Below are positions 53,354-63,188 of a stretch of 64,000 nucleotides of DNA, piece after piece; within the stretch, counting starts at the first letter, position 1; each line of letters begins with the position of its first letter. The stretch lies in the NCBI GenBank assembly GCA_019059635.1, contig JAGVRJ010000015.1, positions 310,001 to 374,000 on the forward strand, given 5' to 3'. A program made the translations under genes and the position numbers. The notes beneath the pieces are model-generated. The model had not been told where the DNA came from, made no database searches, and saw nothing but the letters and a program-made list of their open reading frames with translations. The DNA comes from Proales similis. Taxonomy: Eukaryota; Rotifera; Eurotatoria; Ploima; Proalidae.

Positions 53354-54339
53354 TCCTACCGTCCGTCCGTGATCTAAACCTTTCAAATTGCTTTAAGCAG
53401 CTATCGCACAAACTGATTTTTAACGCTCAGCACAATCCCGGCCCTCCCCCCGCCGACCAACATCTACAACATCATGTGAGCCTCTCCAGTTTTCTCCCTC
53501 TCTCTCTCTCTGACTCGCTCACAAACTTATTTCGTCTTTCAAATCGAATCGCCGTTCGCGACCAGACCGCGAATTATTTATGATAATCAAGTCGAATAGA
53601 GTTTCGGCTCGATCGCTCTGCCTTGTGTGTGGCTCTCGCTTGCCTGCCTCTATCTGACTCGCTTTGCCTGCGTGTCAGTGCCATGTTCTCAATCCCAAAC
53701 TCTTGAGCCGAAATTCGATTTGCGACCAAAAACGCCTGATGAAGCTCTTTTAAGAGAGTTCGCTTCTGCCAAATCGATGCTAATCAAGGCCAGACCGAGA
53801 GTCGAGCCCACAAGCTATAAATAGAATGTGTTCCTTTTGCTTGCCCTACCTGGGCTTGGTTGTGAGCGAAGCCGATAGAAATGTGTCGAATTTGCCAAAT
53901 TTCCTCCTGGATCTCGTCTGGAACGAGAAAACTGCAACTGGAGCTAGCAAACGGGCATAAGAGGGCCAGACATGAACAGTGTCTTTATTGAAGTCGCGAA
54001 AGTGTCAATCAAGTCGAGGTAGAAATTACTGTCACCTATTGAATAGAACGGTTCCCACTGGCCGAGTTTATTTGTGCAGTCTGAGAGCAGCAGAAAAGGC
54101 GAATCGGCGGCCAGAGGCGGTGGTCGTCGAGACTGAAGCTCTTGAAGACATTTGAATTATTGATCCGAAAATTTTGCTTTCATGTGTGGTTGCGAACGAG
54201 CGCGTATTAAGACGTTGCTTGCATACACGGGCGAGCGTGATTTCTCATAATAATATATTCGCGGCATTCTGCTCGACCCGAATACGGACAGTTCGCGTTT
54301 TACATCCAATTAGCTGGACGCCAGTATTCGCATGTAGCA
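53354..54339. other. Divergent intergenic region between RagC and the USP gene
   Basis: (CT)n tract at 53497-53512. A 65-codon plus-strand frame at 53627 has no ATG. No gene or clear TATA box is seen. Confidence 0.45.
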
Positions 54340-57300
54340 ATGGTCTCCACTCCCTCGATGAACATGGAAACCGAACAGGCGAACGGCTACGCAGCCAAGC
54401 AGGGCCTAGAGCGCCAAAGAGAGCTCGCGGTCGAATATCTCAACAAGCCGCTCGCTCTTGGCGACAAGTGGTTTCTGCTCAGCGCCGACTGGTACATAAA
54501 GTGGATTCGCTTCATTGGCATGGACCAGTCTAAGCAGCGGTCAGACATTGCACCTGGTCCGATCGACAACAGTTCAATAATCGAAAACGACAAGCTGCTT
54601 GAGAGCGCCGCCGAGGACGAGGACTTTCACACTGTGCCCGAGGAGATCTGGTCTCAGCTGAAAGCGGCCTATGGCATTGTCTCGCCCGAGCACGAGCTAG
54701 CTCGTCTTGTCGTTGATGACTCGGTCGAAAGCAACGACAATCCCATTTACAAGATCGAAATTCGTCTCTTGCCGGTTAAAATCAAGTGCAGCAATTGGTC
54801 GAAAGCAAACGCGCCAATTGAGAAGGAGCTGAGTCGGCAGACGTCCACCGACAGCTTGCTCAAGCTCATTCGTGAACTGTTCGAGGTGCCCGAGAGCCGA
54901 GCAATTCGCCTCTTTTACGAGAGCAATGACCGGCTGCAGCGCACTGCCGTGCCAATCAAACAGAACGTGACGTTGAGCAGTAGCAGCTACGGTATCACAG
55001 ACACGGCCTTGTTCGAGGTGGCCAACGAGGACGGCACTTGGCCGGTTACACTGGCGCCGCCACCGCCGCCGTTTTCCACCGCAAACTCATCGTCTGGCTC
55101 TCTGCGTCTCACCCGCAGCCAGGACCCGGCTGCCAGCCGCAGCGCGTTCAAGCCGGGCCTCTGCGGCCTCAGCAATTTAGGCAACACCTGTTTCATGAAC
55201 AGCTCGCTGCAGTGCATGAGCAACGTGCCCATTTTAACCGACTACTTCCGCTCGGGCAAGTACAAAAGCGAAATAAACAAAACCAATCCTCTGGGCTGCC
55301 GGGGCCAGATAGCCGAGGCGTACGCTGACCTCGTGAACGAAATCTGGTCCGGCCAGAGCAGCTATGCCATTCCTCGCAGTTTCAAGCTCAATCTGAGCAA
55401 ATTCGCGCCTCAGTTCACCGGCTATCAGCAGCAGGACGCGCAAGAGCTGCTCGCATTCCTGCTCGACGGCCTGCACGAGGACCTGAATCGAATCAAAAAG
55501 AAGCCCTACGTCGAGCTGGGCAGCCACGAAGGAAAGAGCGACGAAGAGTTCGCCGCCGAGTCGTGGCAGGACCATTTGAAGCGCAACGACAGCATCATTG
55601 TCGACTTGTTCCACGGTCTACTCAAGTCCACTTTGAACTGTCTGGTCTGCAACGAGATCTCAATTAAGTTCGACCCCTTCTGCTACTTGTCTGTGCCGCT
55701 GCCCTCCAAGCAAGAGAGGCAAATCGAAGTTCTGTTCGTGCCACTCGATCCGGCCCAAGCGCTAAAAAAGTTCAAGCTGTCTGTGCTCAAGAACGGCCAA
55801 GTGAGCGATCTATGCGCGGCCATGGAAGCCCAGCTGAGCAGCGTCACTCGCAAGCGTCTCATTGTCTGCGACGTCTACTCAAACAAGTTCTTCAAAGTGT
55901 TCGACCCCAGCGAGCGTCTCTTTTCCATAAAAGACCGCGACGACATCAGAATGTAATGTTAATGTCCTCGTCACACGCTTGCCGACGCCCATGATCTCAA
56001 CGCTTTTTTTATTTTCGACTCTTCTCTTTGTCTAGTTACGAGCTGGGCGCCAACTACGACAGCCCGGACCATTTTGTGGCCAAGCTTCATCTGAGAGAAA
56101 GAGAGGGCACCTCCTACATGTCGTCTCTGTTCGGACTGCCTCTGATCATCACCCTGGCCAAGGAAGGTCTCACCAACGCCACTGTCTACCGACACTGTTT
56201 TAGTGCTCTCAAGTGCGCATTTCTGCTCTGACTGTCACTCATTGAGCGAGCGATTCTGATAATTTGAAAACAAAAAGGCGCTTCTTCAAAGACGCATCCA
56301 ACGAGGAGATAAACACGAAGCTTAACCACAGTCTGAGTAAGTGTGATTGCCTCGTCGGTGGTCGAGTCTGCTCGTTCAGTCGAATTGGGAAAACGTAGAC
56401 GTGAGAGAGGAAACGAGCGACTGCGAGGCAATGAACCAAGACCAAGGCGAAGAGACGAGCGAAGAGAACGGCGGCAGTCAAGGGTCGGTGCGTTCGAGTC
56501 AAAGGCTGAAGGAGAAGAGTTCGCAGAACAGCCGCTTGTTCAATCTGATGCTGAGCAAGAGCGATCACGTCAGCTACGATTCGGGCCAAGTGAGCGTGAA
56601 AATGGACGACGAGCTGTTCGAGTCCATTCTCAAGGACGTCGAGCATGACCTGGACGAGCAGGACGGCGACTTGCGCTTTGTTTCGCTCATCGCCGATTTC
56701 AACTCCAACAACAAAAAGCTCTACAACCGAAAGGTGGTCGACGTAAGTAATCGTCTCCTCGCTCGTTCTGTTTCTCTTTCTGTTCGACCGAGTTTGAAAA
56801 GTGCTGCGAAGAAGACGCAAGCTGCAGCGCTTTTTTCGCCAAGAAGAAAGACGTCACCTCGTTGGCCGAATGCTTCAACTTGTTCACCAAGACCGAGACG
56901 CTCAGCGAGCACGACTACTGGTACTGCTCTAAATGCAAGCAGCATCAGGCGTCGACCAAAAAGTTCGACTTGTGGAGTGTGCCGCCTGTGCTGGTCGTGC
57001 ACTTGAAGAGGTTCTCGTACAGTCGACTGAGCCGCGACAAAATCGACACGCTCGTCGACTTTCCCATCCGCGACCTTGACATGGGCCCCTACTTGATAAG
57101 CGAAAAGGCGGCCCTGAACGCCCAGTACAACCTGATCGCCGTCTCCAACCACTACGGCGGCCTCGGTGGCGGACACTGTAAGTCAATCAAGTCTCCTCGA
57201 TCGATTTGCCCTCCAAACTCAAATGCTTTGGCCTTTCAAAGACACGGCCTACGGAATAAACCGAATAGACGGCAACTGGTACTACTTTGACGACTCGAGC

Positions 57301-57429
57301 GTGAGCCGATCGGACGAGGAGAGCGTGTGCACGTCCGCCGCCTACTTGGTCGTCTATCTCAGAAAAGACCTTTTCGAGCGCTACCTGGGCAAAGGAGACG
57401 CCCTTGTCGACGAGAAGATGGAAGAGTGA
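54340..57429 (+). CDS. USP4/USP11/USP15-type ubiquitin carboxyl-terminal hydrolase
   Basis: A cysteine protease that removes ubiquitin from substrates. Six exons: 54340-55952, 56036-56212, 56278-56336, 56399-56742, 56802-57177, 57242-57429; 2757 nt, 918 residues. The N-terminal DUSP domain ([18 protein letters not shown], then the [10 protein letters not shown] linker seen in USP4/15) is followed by a ubiquitin-like domain. The catalytic domain starts [15 protein letters not shown], with the nucleophile Cys near 284, and the His box is GGLGGGHYTAY, with His near 856. The insert between them holds acidic and Ser-rich sequence. Zinc-binding C-x-x-C pairs are CLVC and CSKC. The architecture is that of the single invertebrate ancestor of vertebrate USP4, 11 and 15; I therefore give no paralogue name. 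An alternative start is Met 7. Poly(A) signal at 57593-57598. Confidence 0.95.
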
Positions 57430-57819
57430 CCACACCGGCTGCGTTTATATACTCTCCGCTCTTTCAGTTCAATTATTATTCGATTCGCATTTTTACCCTT
57501 TAATATTGCCGCGCTTAAATAATGACAACGCGCAAAAAAACATTTCTGATGCTCTTCGTTTACAACTACACGCGAATTACTTGACAAACGCAAATAAAAC
57601 AAAAACCAAAACGCCTCTCTGCTTCATCTTATCGCCTTCTACTTTGCTCGCTCCTGCCTCCCCCCCCCCACACACACACACACAATAATTATAGTGCTGA
57701 TCACGCTCACTTGTGAAATTTTACTCTCGGTCGGTGGCAGCTAGAATCGCCAGTTCAAATCACCTAGTTCAACCTAGATTTGGCTATGCAGTTGAATAGA
57801 GCCCGCGCCCGTGTCCACG
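57430..57819 (+). other. Intergenic: USP 3' UTR and promoter of the fucosyltransferase-like gene
   Basis: AATAAA at 57593-57598; a C-run followed by (CA)n at about 57660-57683. No gene is seen. Confidence 0.45.
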
Positions 57820-59001
57820 ATGAATAGGCTCAGTCGGGCTAGACTCTGGGCCGGAAGGAAGGCGCGTCTCAAGTTGCTGAAAATTTTCCTCTTTCTCTCT
57901 CTGACCAGCTTCACATTAAAACTCGTCTACGAACACTTTCATTACGAAATTCACGAGTTTCTCGACTTGAATGTTCTTGACCGATGGCAATCGGCCAACA
58001 CTGGTCAACAGCGATACTTAATGTATCGATGCGATCACGAGCTAGACAAGCACAACTGCGGCGGACTGGGCGATCGGCTCAAGGCAATCATGTCCGCATA
58101 TGTGTGGGCATTGATCACCAATCGCACTTTGCTGATCAGAGTCAATCGTCCGTGCGAAATCGGCCTCATGCTCCGACCCAATCTGGTCGATTGGGACCAG
58201 GAGCTAGATCAGCTGGGCTTGTTTGACACTCGACTTATAAGCGGCCAGGACAATCTCAAGCAGAGAGCGGCCCAAATCGACTTTACTCTTCTCGGACAGC
58301 ACTCGAGGCTGATAATCATTCGAACGAATCGAAACTTGCTTGAATCGTTCGCGCGAAATCCTCACGCACACATCGTGTCTCGCTTGCGCCAGCTTGGTCT
58401 GAATCAAAGTCGTCTCGACATGCCGTTCACATTCAGACTCTTTTACAATCGACTCTTTCAGCTCTCTGATCGACTGCGGCCAAGATACGAGCAGTTTGCA
58501 CGTCGAGCCAAGCCGAACAATAGAACGAGTCTGATATGCGCTCAGATCAGAATCGGCGGCACAAGACACTTTTACCAGCGCAAGCTTGATCTGTCCTTCC
58601 AGCCTGTGAGCAATGTGGAGAAATTCTGGCGCCTGATCCGTAGCACTCTGATACCGCGAGTACCAGCAGGCAACGAGTACAAAGTGTTTGTCACCACCGA
58701 CAACCAGTTTGTGCAGCAGGCTGCTCGCAGGGAGTTCGGCGAGCGCTGCGTGCAGAATGCCGGGCCGACCAATCACATTGATTTCGTCAAGCACACCCCC
58801 GACAACTGTTCAAGCGTTGAAAAGTCCGTTCTTGATTTTCACTCTTTTCAGCTGTGCGATTCGGCGGTGATCAGTCGCAGTCAGTTCGGCAGGTTTGCTC
58901 TATGGAATAGACGCGAGCCGAGCAAGAACGTGTTTGCATACGACAGCGAGTCGGGCCAGTTCTACGAAATTCGCCACATGAGACAATTTCACGCCACTTG
59001 A
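57820..59001 (+). CDS. Type II membrane protein resembling fucosyltransferases
   Basis: One exon, 393 residues from ATG 57820 (the in-frame GTG nine bases upstream was ignored). A basic cytosolic head (RARLWAGRKARLK) is followed by one membrane helix at about 20-38, the topology of Golgi glycosyltransferases. The luminal part has NCGGLGDRLKAIMSAYVWAL at about 79-98, like the Gly-Leu-Gly-(D/N)-(R/Q) motif I of NodZ/GT23/GT37-type fucosyltransferases. Further on, LICAQIRIGG at about 238-247 sits where that superfamily has its GDP-fucose-binding Arg motif. A late SAVISRSQFGRFALW resembles the closing motif. Paired Cys and N-glycosylation sites fit a lumenal enzyme. Sugar donor and acceptor are not readable; assignment to a precise GT family is uncertain. 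AATAAA near 59281. Confidence 0.7.
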   Translation: MNRLSRARLWAGRKARLKLLKIFLFLSLTSFTLKLVYEHFHYEIHEFLDLNVLDRWQSANTGQQRYLMYRCDHELDKHNCGGLGDRLKAIMSAYVWALITNRTLLIRVNRPCEIGLMLRPNLVDWDQELDQLGLFDTRLISGQDNLKQRAAQIDFTLLGQHSRLIIIRTNRNLLESFARNPHAHIVSRLRQLGLNQSRLDMPFTFRLFYNRLFQLSDRLRPRYEQFARRAKPNNRTSLICAQIRIGGTRHFYQRKLDLSFQPVSNVEKFWRLIRSTLIPRVPAGNEYKVFVTTDNQFVQQAARREFGERCVQNAGPTNHIDFVKHTPDNCSSVEKSVLDFHSFQLCDSAVISRSQFGRFALWNRREPSKNVFAYDSESGQFYEIRHMRQFHAT

Positions 59002-59404
59002 TAAGAATCGTTCGCATCACAAGAGAACATCAAAGCGTCGTTAGCGCCTCCCGCTTCTCATTCTCGTGACCTTACTCAATTTTTTTTTGTCCAATATACG
59101 ACTTGACTCAAGCGATTTCGAATGACTAGCTCGAATAATCGATTAGCACGTGTTTATGAATTTCTTTGGACGCCAGCTCCTCGACCTGCAGGAGAGACAA
59201 ACGAACAAGATAGGCGGTTGAATAGTGACACCAAGCAATGGGCTTTCGTCAAATTGGGAGCGCATTAAATTCGTTCATTTAATAAATGCAGGCTCGAATT
59301 AATTCAGTTTGAGTGAATAATTGCGCAATGCGGCGAAATCCTCGTTGGCTATAAAAATTCTTGCCGCCTGACGAGCAGCAATAGATCGGCAGGTTGCAGC
59401 CAGA
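59002..59404 (+). other. Intergenic: 3' UTR and NADAR gene promoter
   Basis: AATAAA at 59281-59286 and a TATA box at 59350-59357. Nothing else is seen. Confidence 0.5.
59350..59357 (+). promoter_or_regulatory. TATA box of the NADAR gene
   Basis: GGCTATAAAAATTC lies 48 nt before ATG 59405. Confidence 0.6.
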
Positions 59405-59872
59405 ATGGAAAAGATTCTCTTCTACAGTGTGTCGGGGCCATACGGCTGCTTTTCGAACTTTTCACAACATCCGTTCGATCTGGACGGAGTTCGCTGGAAA
59501 ACAAGCGAGCACTACTTTCAGGCGCAAAAATTTCCAAACTCGGAGCATTATGCAGAGATCGCGGCTGCTTCTACGCCCCGGCGTGCAGCCAACCTCGGCA
59601 GAGATAGAAACAAGCCGCTGCGGCAAGACTGGGAACAAGTGAAGGAAGACTGCATGTATCGAGCCCTTGGGGCCAAATTCGGCGCACATGAGGACATCAA
59701 GGCCGTTTTACTTGGCACTGGAGACGCCGAGATCGTGGAAAATGCTGCCAAAGATTCCTACTGGGGCATAGGCGCAGACGGGAACGGCAAGAACCGACTG
59801 GGTCATTTGCTCATGAAATTGCGCGCCCAGATCAGAGAAGAGAAATCTGCCCCTCGTAAAGAAGCTGTTTAG
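59405..59872 (+). CDS. NADAR-domain protein (YbiA-like N-glycosidase family)
   Basis: One exon, 155 residues, covering a complete NADAR domain and little else. Family landmarks: GPYGCFSNF near the start, the conserved W-K-T-SEHYFQAQKF, GDAEIVENAAKDSYWGIGADG and the closing GKNRLGHLLMKLR. Known NADAR proteins hydrolyse N-glycosidic bonds: bacterial YbiA acts on riboflavin-pathway intermediates, and others remove ADP-ribose from guanine bases. Which applies here cannot be told. There is no signal peptide or membrane segment, so it is probably cytosolic or nuclear. It has a TATA box at -48 and AATAAA at 59882-59887. The intronless, single-domain form is typical of bacterial and phage members, so acquisition by horizontal transfer is possible but unproven. 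Confidence 0.9.
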   Translation: MEKILFYSVSGPYGCFSNFSQHPFDLDGVRWKTSEHYFQAQKFPNSEHYAEIAAASTPRRAANLGRDRNKPLRQDWEQVKEDCMYRALGAKFGAHEDIKAVLLGTGDAEIVENAAKDSYWGIGADGNGKNRLGHLLMKLRAQIREEKSAPRKEAV

Positions 59873-60229
59873 CTTAAATTGAATAAATGAACACGCGAAT
59901 CGACAGATTGCTCCAGTTTGATTTGCCAACCAAACGGGGCTTCGCAATGGTCAAAATCAGTTGGCCGTTGCGCACTCGTTGGGCGGAGTCGCATCTCAGT
60001 CGCGATGCCAACTGATTGGGCAACAAGCACTCACTGCTAACTGCTTGGATTGCGGCTATCGGGCGGCATGTAATGCGAATCGGTGAATTCTAAATTGAGC
60101 TGGAACTCGACGTATGCGCTTTGACATTTCTGAATATTTGCCTGGGTCGGCGTCTAATTTTAGCGCGGTGATGTTTGAGAAATCACGCCTATTTAAAGGC
60201 AGATATGATTCGAAAAGAAATAGCGAAAG
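59873..60229 (+). other. Intergenic: NADAR 3' UTR and promoter of the Pro-Arg-rich secreted protein
   Basis: AATAAA at 59882-59887; TATA-like box at 60190-60198. Nothing else is seen. Confidence 0.45.
60190..60198 (+). promoter_or_regulatory. TATA-like box of the secreted Pro-Arg-rich protein gene
   Basis: CCTATTTAAAGG lies about 32 nt before ATG 60230, implying a very short 5' UTR. Confidence 0.5.
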
Positions 60230-61009
60230 ATGCTTTGGCTAGCACTGTTTTCTCTGTTTATCATCAACACCGATGCCCAGCCCACTGATCCAGGAGATTT
60301 AATATCCAATCAGGGAATTGGGCCCGTTCCACCACCGGCTATACCGCCGCTTGTCGAGCCTCCGGTCATATTCCCTCCCCAGTTTCCTCCTGGACAGCCG
60401 CCCGTAGCGCCCTTGATACCTCGGCCCCTGGTGCCTCCGATCTCGCCTCCGATCCCGCCGCTGATTCAACCCGAGATTCGTCCTGAGCCTCAGCGAGAAG
60501 CGCCGACTCAAGAGCCAAAGGTTGAACTGCCCATTAAAGAGGTGGAAATTGAAAAACCGAACATAGAGATAGAGACCGAGGAGGACGAAGACGAAAGCGA
60601 ATCGGCCGAGCGAGCTGGCGATGGATTCAATCTCATATTGAAAAGAAAAAGCATAAATCTTGGCAAAATGGCAGATGAGCTTAAAGCTGTGCTTGAATCA
60701 CAACTAATTGAACTTCAAAACCTTCCGATCGAAGATGAAGAAACAAGTGTCCGCACTCTTCAGCTGGTGACCTCGTTCATCAAAGATTTGTTAGCCTCGG
60801 TGCCACAAGCGCCCACCTTGGACAGTCAGAGCGAGCCTCAAATTCAACCTGATCTAGAGGAAGACAAGGAGGAGGAGGAGGACGAGCAAGGGCCGCTAGC
60901 AGACCAGCTGGCGCCCGATGTAAGCCGACTTCGGCCGAGGCTACCTCGCATCAGACCGAGACTCAGGCCAGTCTGGCGTCCCATCTACCGTCCCCGCTTT
61001 GTCGGCTAA
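60230..61009 (+). CDS. Secreted protein: Pro-rich region, acidic middle, cationic Pro/Arg tail
   Basis: One exon, 259 residues. A signal peptide (MLWLALFSLFIINTDAQ) is followed by a Pro-rich stretch at about 25-90 built of PP[IVL] and PxxPP units. A strongly acidic segment comes next at about 95-130 (IETEEDEDESESAE). A helical-looking part lies at about 135-200 (GKMADELKAVLESQLIELQ), then a second acidic segment (EEDKEEEEDEQG). The last 28 residues are wholly cationic and Pro/Arg-rich, ending RPVWRPIYRPRFVG. Acidic prosegment plus cationic Pro/Arg tail is the layout of some proline-rich antimicrobial peptide precursors; it could equally be a cuticle, matrix or mineral-binding protein. No homologue is recognised. 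Function is unassigned; the secreted nature is well supported. Confidence 0.75.
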   Translation: MLWLALFSLFIINTDAQPTDPGDLISNQGIGPVPPPAIPPLVEPPVIFPPQFPPGQPPVAPLIPRPLVPPISPPIPPLIQPEIRPEPQREAPTQEPKVELPIKEVEIEKPNIEIETEEDEDESESAERAGDGFNLILKRKSINLGKMADELKAVLESQLIELQNLPIEDEETSVRTLQLVTSFIKDLLASVPQAPTLDSQSEPQIQPDLEEDKEEEEDEQGPLADQLAPDVSRLRPRLPRIRPRLRPVWRPIYRPRFVG

Positions 61010-61999
61010 TTCTTCGCACAAACTCTGCTCTGCTGTAATACGTTAACAATAATAAGACGATTGTGCAAGCGCGCTTTACTTTCGAAAACTGTCTTCAACC
61101 GCACTTGGATGGGGAAAAGAGTGTCGGGCGGGAAGGGGAGAATTCGAACTGCGCCATTTCAGCCTTGGTTGCTCATTAGGGCCAAGAGAAGGAGAGCTCT
61201 CGCATTGCGGCTCGGAACAGATCGACCGAAGCGAATTGAAAAACTAGGACAAATTAGTCGAGGTAGATGAGAGCGTTGGGCGCATACAGGCAAGGAAAAG
61301 AGCAGAAGGGAACAAGGATGCTCATCTGAGCCATCCAGAGATCAGTTGGCTGGCGGCCCGAGGCGACTGAGCCTGGAACCGGCACGCAATTATATTATGA
61401 TAATATAAGCTTACATGGATCGGCGGCCGATGGCATAAAATGAGACGGCGACTTTGTTGTGTTGAGTGTTCCAGTTTGGACGCGTCTTTCACTGACCGCT
61501 CTTGGCTGCGAACAAAAATTTTTTATATGAATCGAAAGCTTAACAATCGATCTACACGTTGGTGTTGAGAGCTGTTCGAATTTGCTTTGTTTGAGCGGAA
61601 GAAAATTACTTGAAACGTAATCATTTGTGAACTCGTTTCTACTCGCCTGGCTTTGAATTGACATAGGCAAACGAAAACGAATCAAGTTCGAAATAAAATT
61701 TATATGGACAGAGAGCTTGATCATTGAGCTATCGAATGGTAAAAACTTTATTGTGGATTTCAGAGCAGAAGCGATCGAAATTGGCAGTTGAATGGCGCAT
61801 GCTCGCACATTCTCAATGCGAAATGCATTGCGTATGCGCCCAGAGAAGAGAGAAGCGAGTCGACGAGAATTGTACGAGTAGATCTCTCCTCCGTTCGAGA
61901 GGCGTGCGCAAAACACTATTTAAGCGAGCGGGGAGAGCGGAGGGTAGGCATACCCAGTTGTGGATAAGCAAACAAGGACCTAAACCCTACTCATCGAGA
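61010..61999 (+). other. Intergenic region before histone H1
   Basis: About 1 kb with no credible gene. There is an AT-rich near-palindrome around 61388-61409 (ATTATATTATGATAATATAA), and two diverged copies of a roughly 35-nt sequence near 61510 and 61698. The H1 TATA-like box is at 61917-61924. Confidence 0.4.
61917..61924 (+). promoter_or_regulatory. TATA-like box of histone H1
   Basis: CACTATTTAAGCG lies about 76 nt before ATG 62000. Confidence 0.45.
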
Positions 62000-62659
62000 A
62001 TGTCAACCAACGCAGCAGCCCCGGCCACTGACGCCACCAAAGCACCCAAGGCGAAGGCACCCAAGACCACCAAGCCCAAGGCCGACAAGCCCAGCCACCC
62101 GCCGTTTATCGAGTTGATTTCGCAGGCCATCAAGAGCCTCAACGAGCGATCTGGATCCTCTCGACAGGCAATCGTCAAATACATTGTTGCCAATTTCAAG
62201 CTCGACGAGAAGCTGGTCAGCCAGCGAGTCAAACTGAGTCTCAAGGCTGGAGTCAAGAACGGCAGCCTCAAGCAGCTCAAAGGAGTAGGCGCTTCTGGCT
62301 CATTCAAATTGGGCGAAGCCGCCAAGCAGAGCAAGCCCAAGAAGGCTCCGGTCAAGAAGGCCAAGCCTGCCAAGAAGCCTGCCGCCCCCGCCGCTGGCGA
62401 AGCTGCTCCGGCGAAGAAGGCCGCCAAACCGAAGGCTGCCAAGAAGGCCGATGCCAAACCCAAGAAAGCAGCCGCTGCTGCCAAGAAGCCAGCTAAGCCC
62501 AAGGCCGCCAAGCCTGCTGCCGCTGCTAAACCGAAAGCCGAAAAGCCTAAGGCCGCCAAGAAGCCCGCCGCGCCCAAAGCAGCCAAGGCCAAGCCGGCAG
62601 CCAAACCAAAAGCTGCGGCTAAACCAAAGGCAGCCAAGCCTGCTGCCAAGTCGGCTTAG
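62000..62659 (+). CDS. Linker histone H1
   Basis: Binds linker DNA at the nucleosome entry/exit and compacts chromatin. One exon, 219 residues. A short Ala/Lys/Thr head is followed by the winged-helix globular domain at about 34-110 (HPPFIELISQAIKSLNERSGSSRQAIVKYI split over its first helices, ending GVGASGSFKLGEAAK). The tail of about 105 residues is made of Lys, Ala and Pro in KPKAAK and KKPA units. The 3' region has AATAAA at 62779-62784 and I see no histone stem-loop after the stop codon, so the mRNA should be polyadenylated, as for replication-independent H1 variants. No core histone gene is nearby. Confidence 0.96.
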   Translation: MSTNAAAPATDATKAPKAKAPKTTKPKADKPSHPPFIELISQAIKSLNERSGSSRQAIVKYIVANFKLDEKLVSQRVKLSLKAGVKNGSLKQLKGVGASGSFKLGEAAKQSKPKKAPVKKAKPAKKPAAPAAGEAAPAKKAAKPKAAKKADAKPKKAAAAAKKPAKPKAAKPAAAAKPKAEKPKAAKKPAAPKAAKAKPAAKPKAAAKPKAAKPAAKSA

Positions 62660-63188
62660 AATGACGCGCGCTTTTCGTTTTTTCTTTTTGTTATTTTGTG
62701 TCTTTAGTTAAGCAAACCATTCGAGGAGAATCTTAATCGTCTCCGGCCCTCTAGAAATTAGAGTGTACATAAATTGTGAATAAACCTGAACGACACTCAA
62801 CAAACGCTAGTTGTCTCTTTTACCCAAAATATTCCTATTTCGTGATTGGTTGGTGTTGGGTATCTGTGGGTTCTCGCATAAGGAAACTCGTTGACGCAAC
62901 TGGCGTCGAGCCAAATCCCTCAATCCCATTACGTACGTTAAACGTCAAAAATTTGAAAAGGCCTCTGATTGACCCTAACCCCTGGCGCTCATAATTTATG
63001 CTCTTAAAATTCGATCCGCTACGCAATCCTGTTCTCTACTCTAATTGAGACGTCCAACTGGCCCGCACTTGTCATTTTGGTTTTCTCATTTGAAAACACT
63101 CATTTTACAATTAGCCGCCAATTTATTTTTTCTATGTTTATTTCCTTCCTATCTACCGGCTCGGTGGTGTAAATGTGTAAACAGAGTT
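62660..63188. other. Convergent 3' UTRs of histone H1 and the LysM gene
   Basis: Plus-strand AATAAA at 62779-62784; minus-strand AATAAA at 63122-63127 and about 63137-63142. No gene is seen. Confidence 0.5.

Noticed and set aside
61395..61916. Minus-strand frame of 173 codons with two similar segments (KLSVHIN / KLSIHI)
   Set aside because: The similarity comes from a diverged roughly 35-nt DNA duplication; no start context or known domain.
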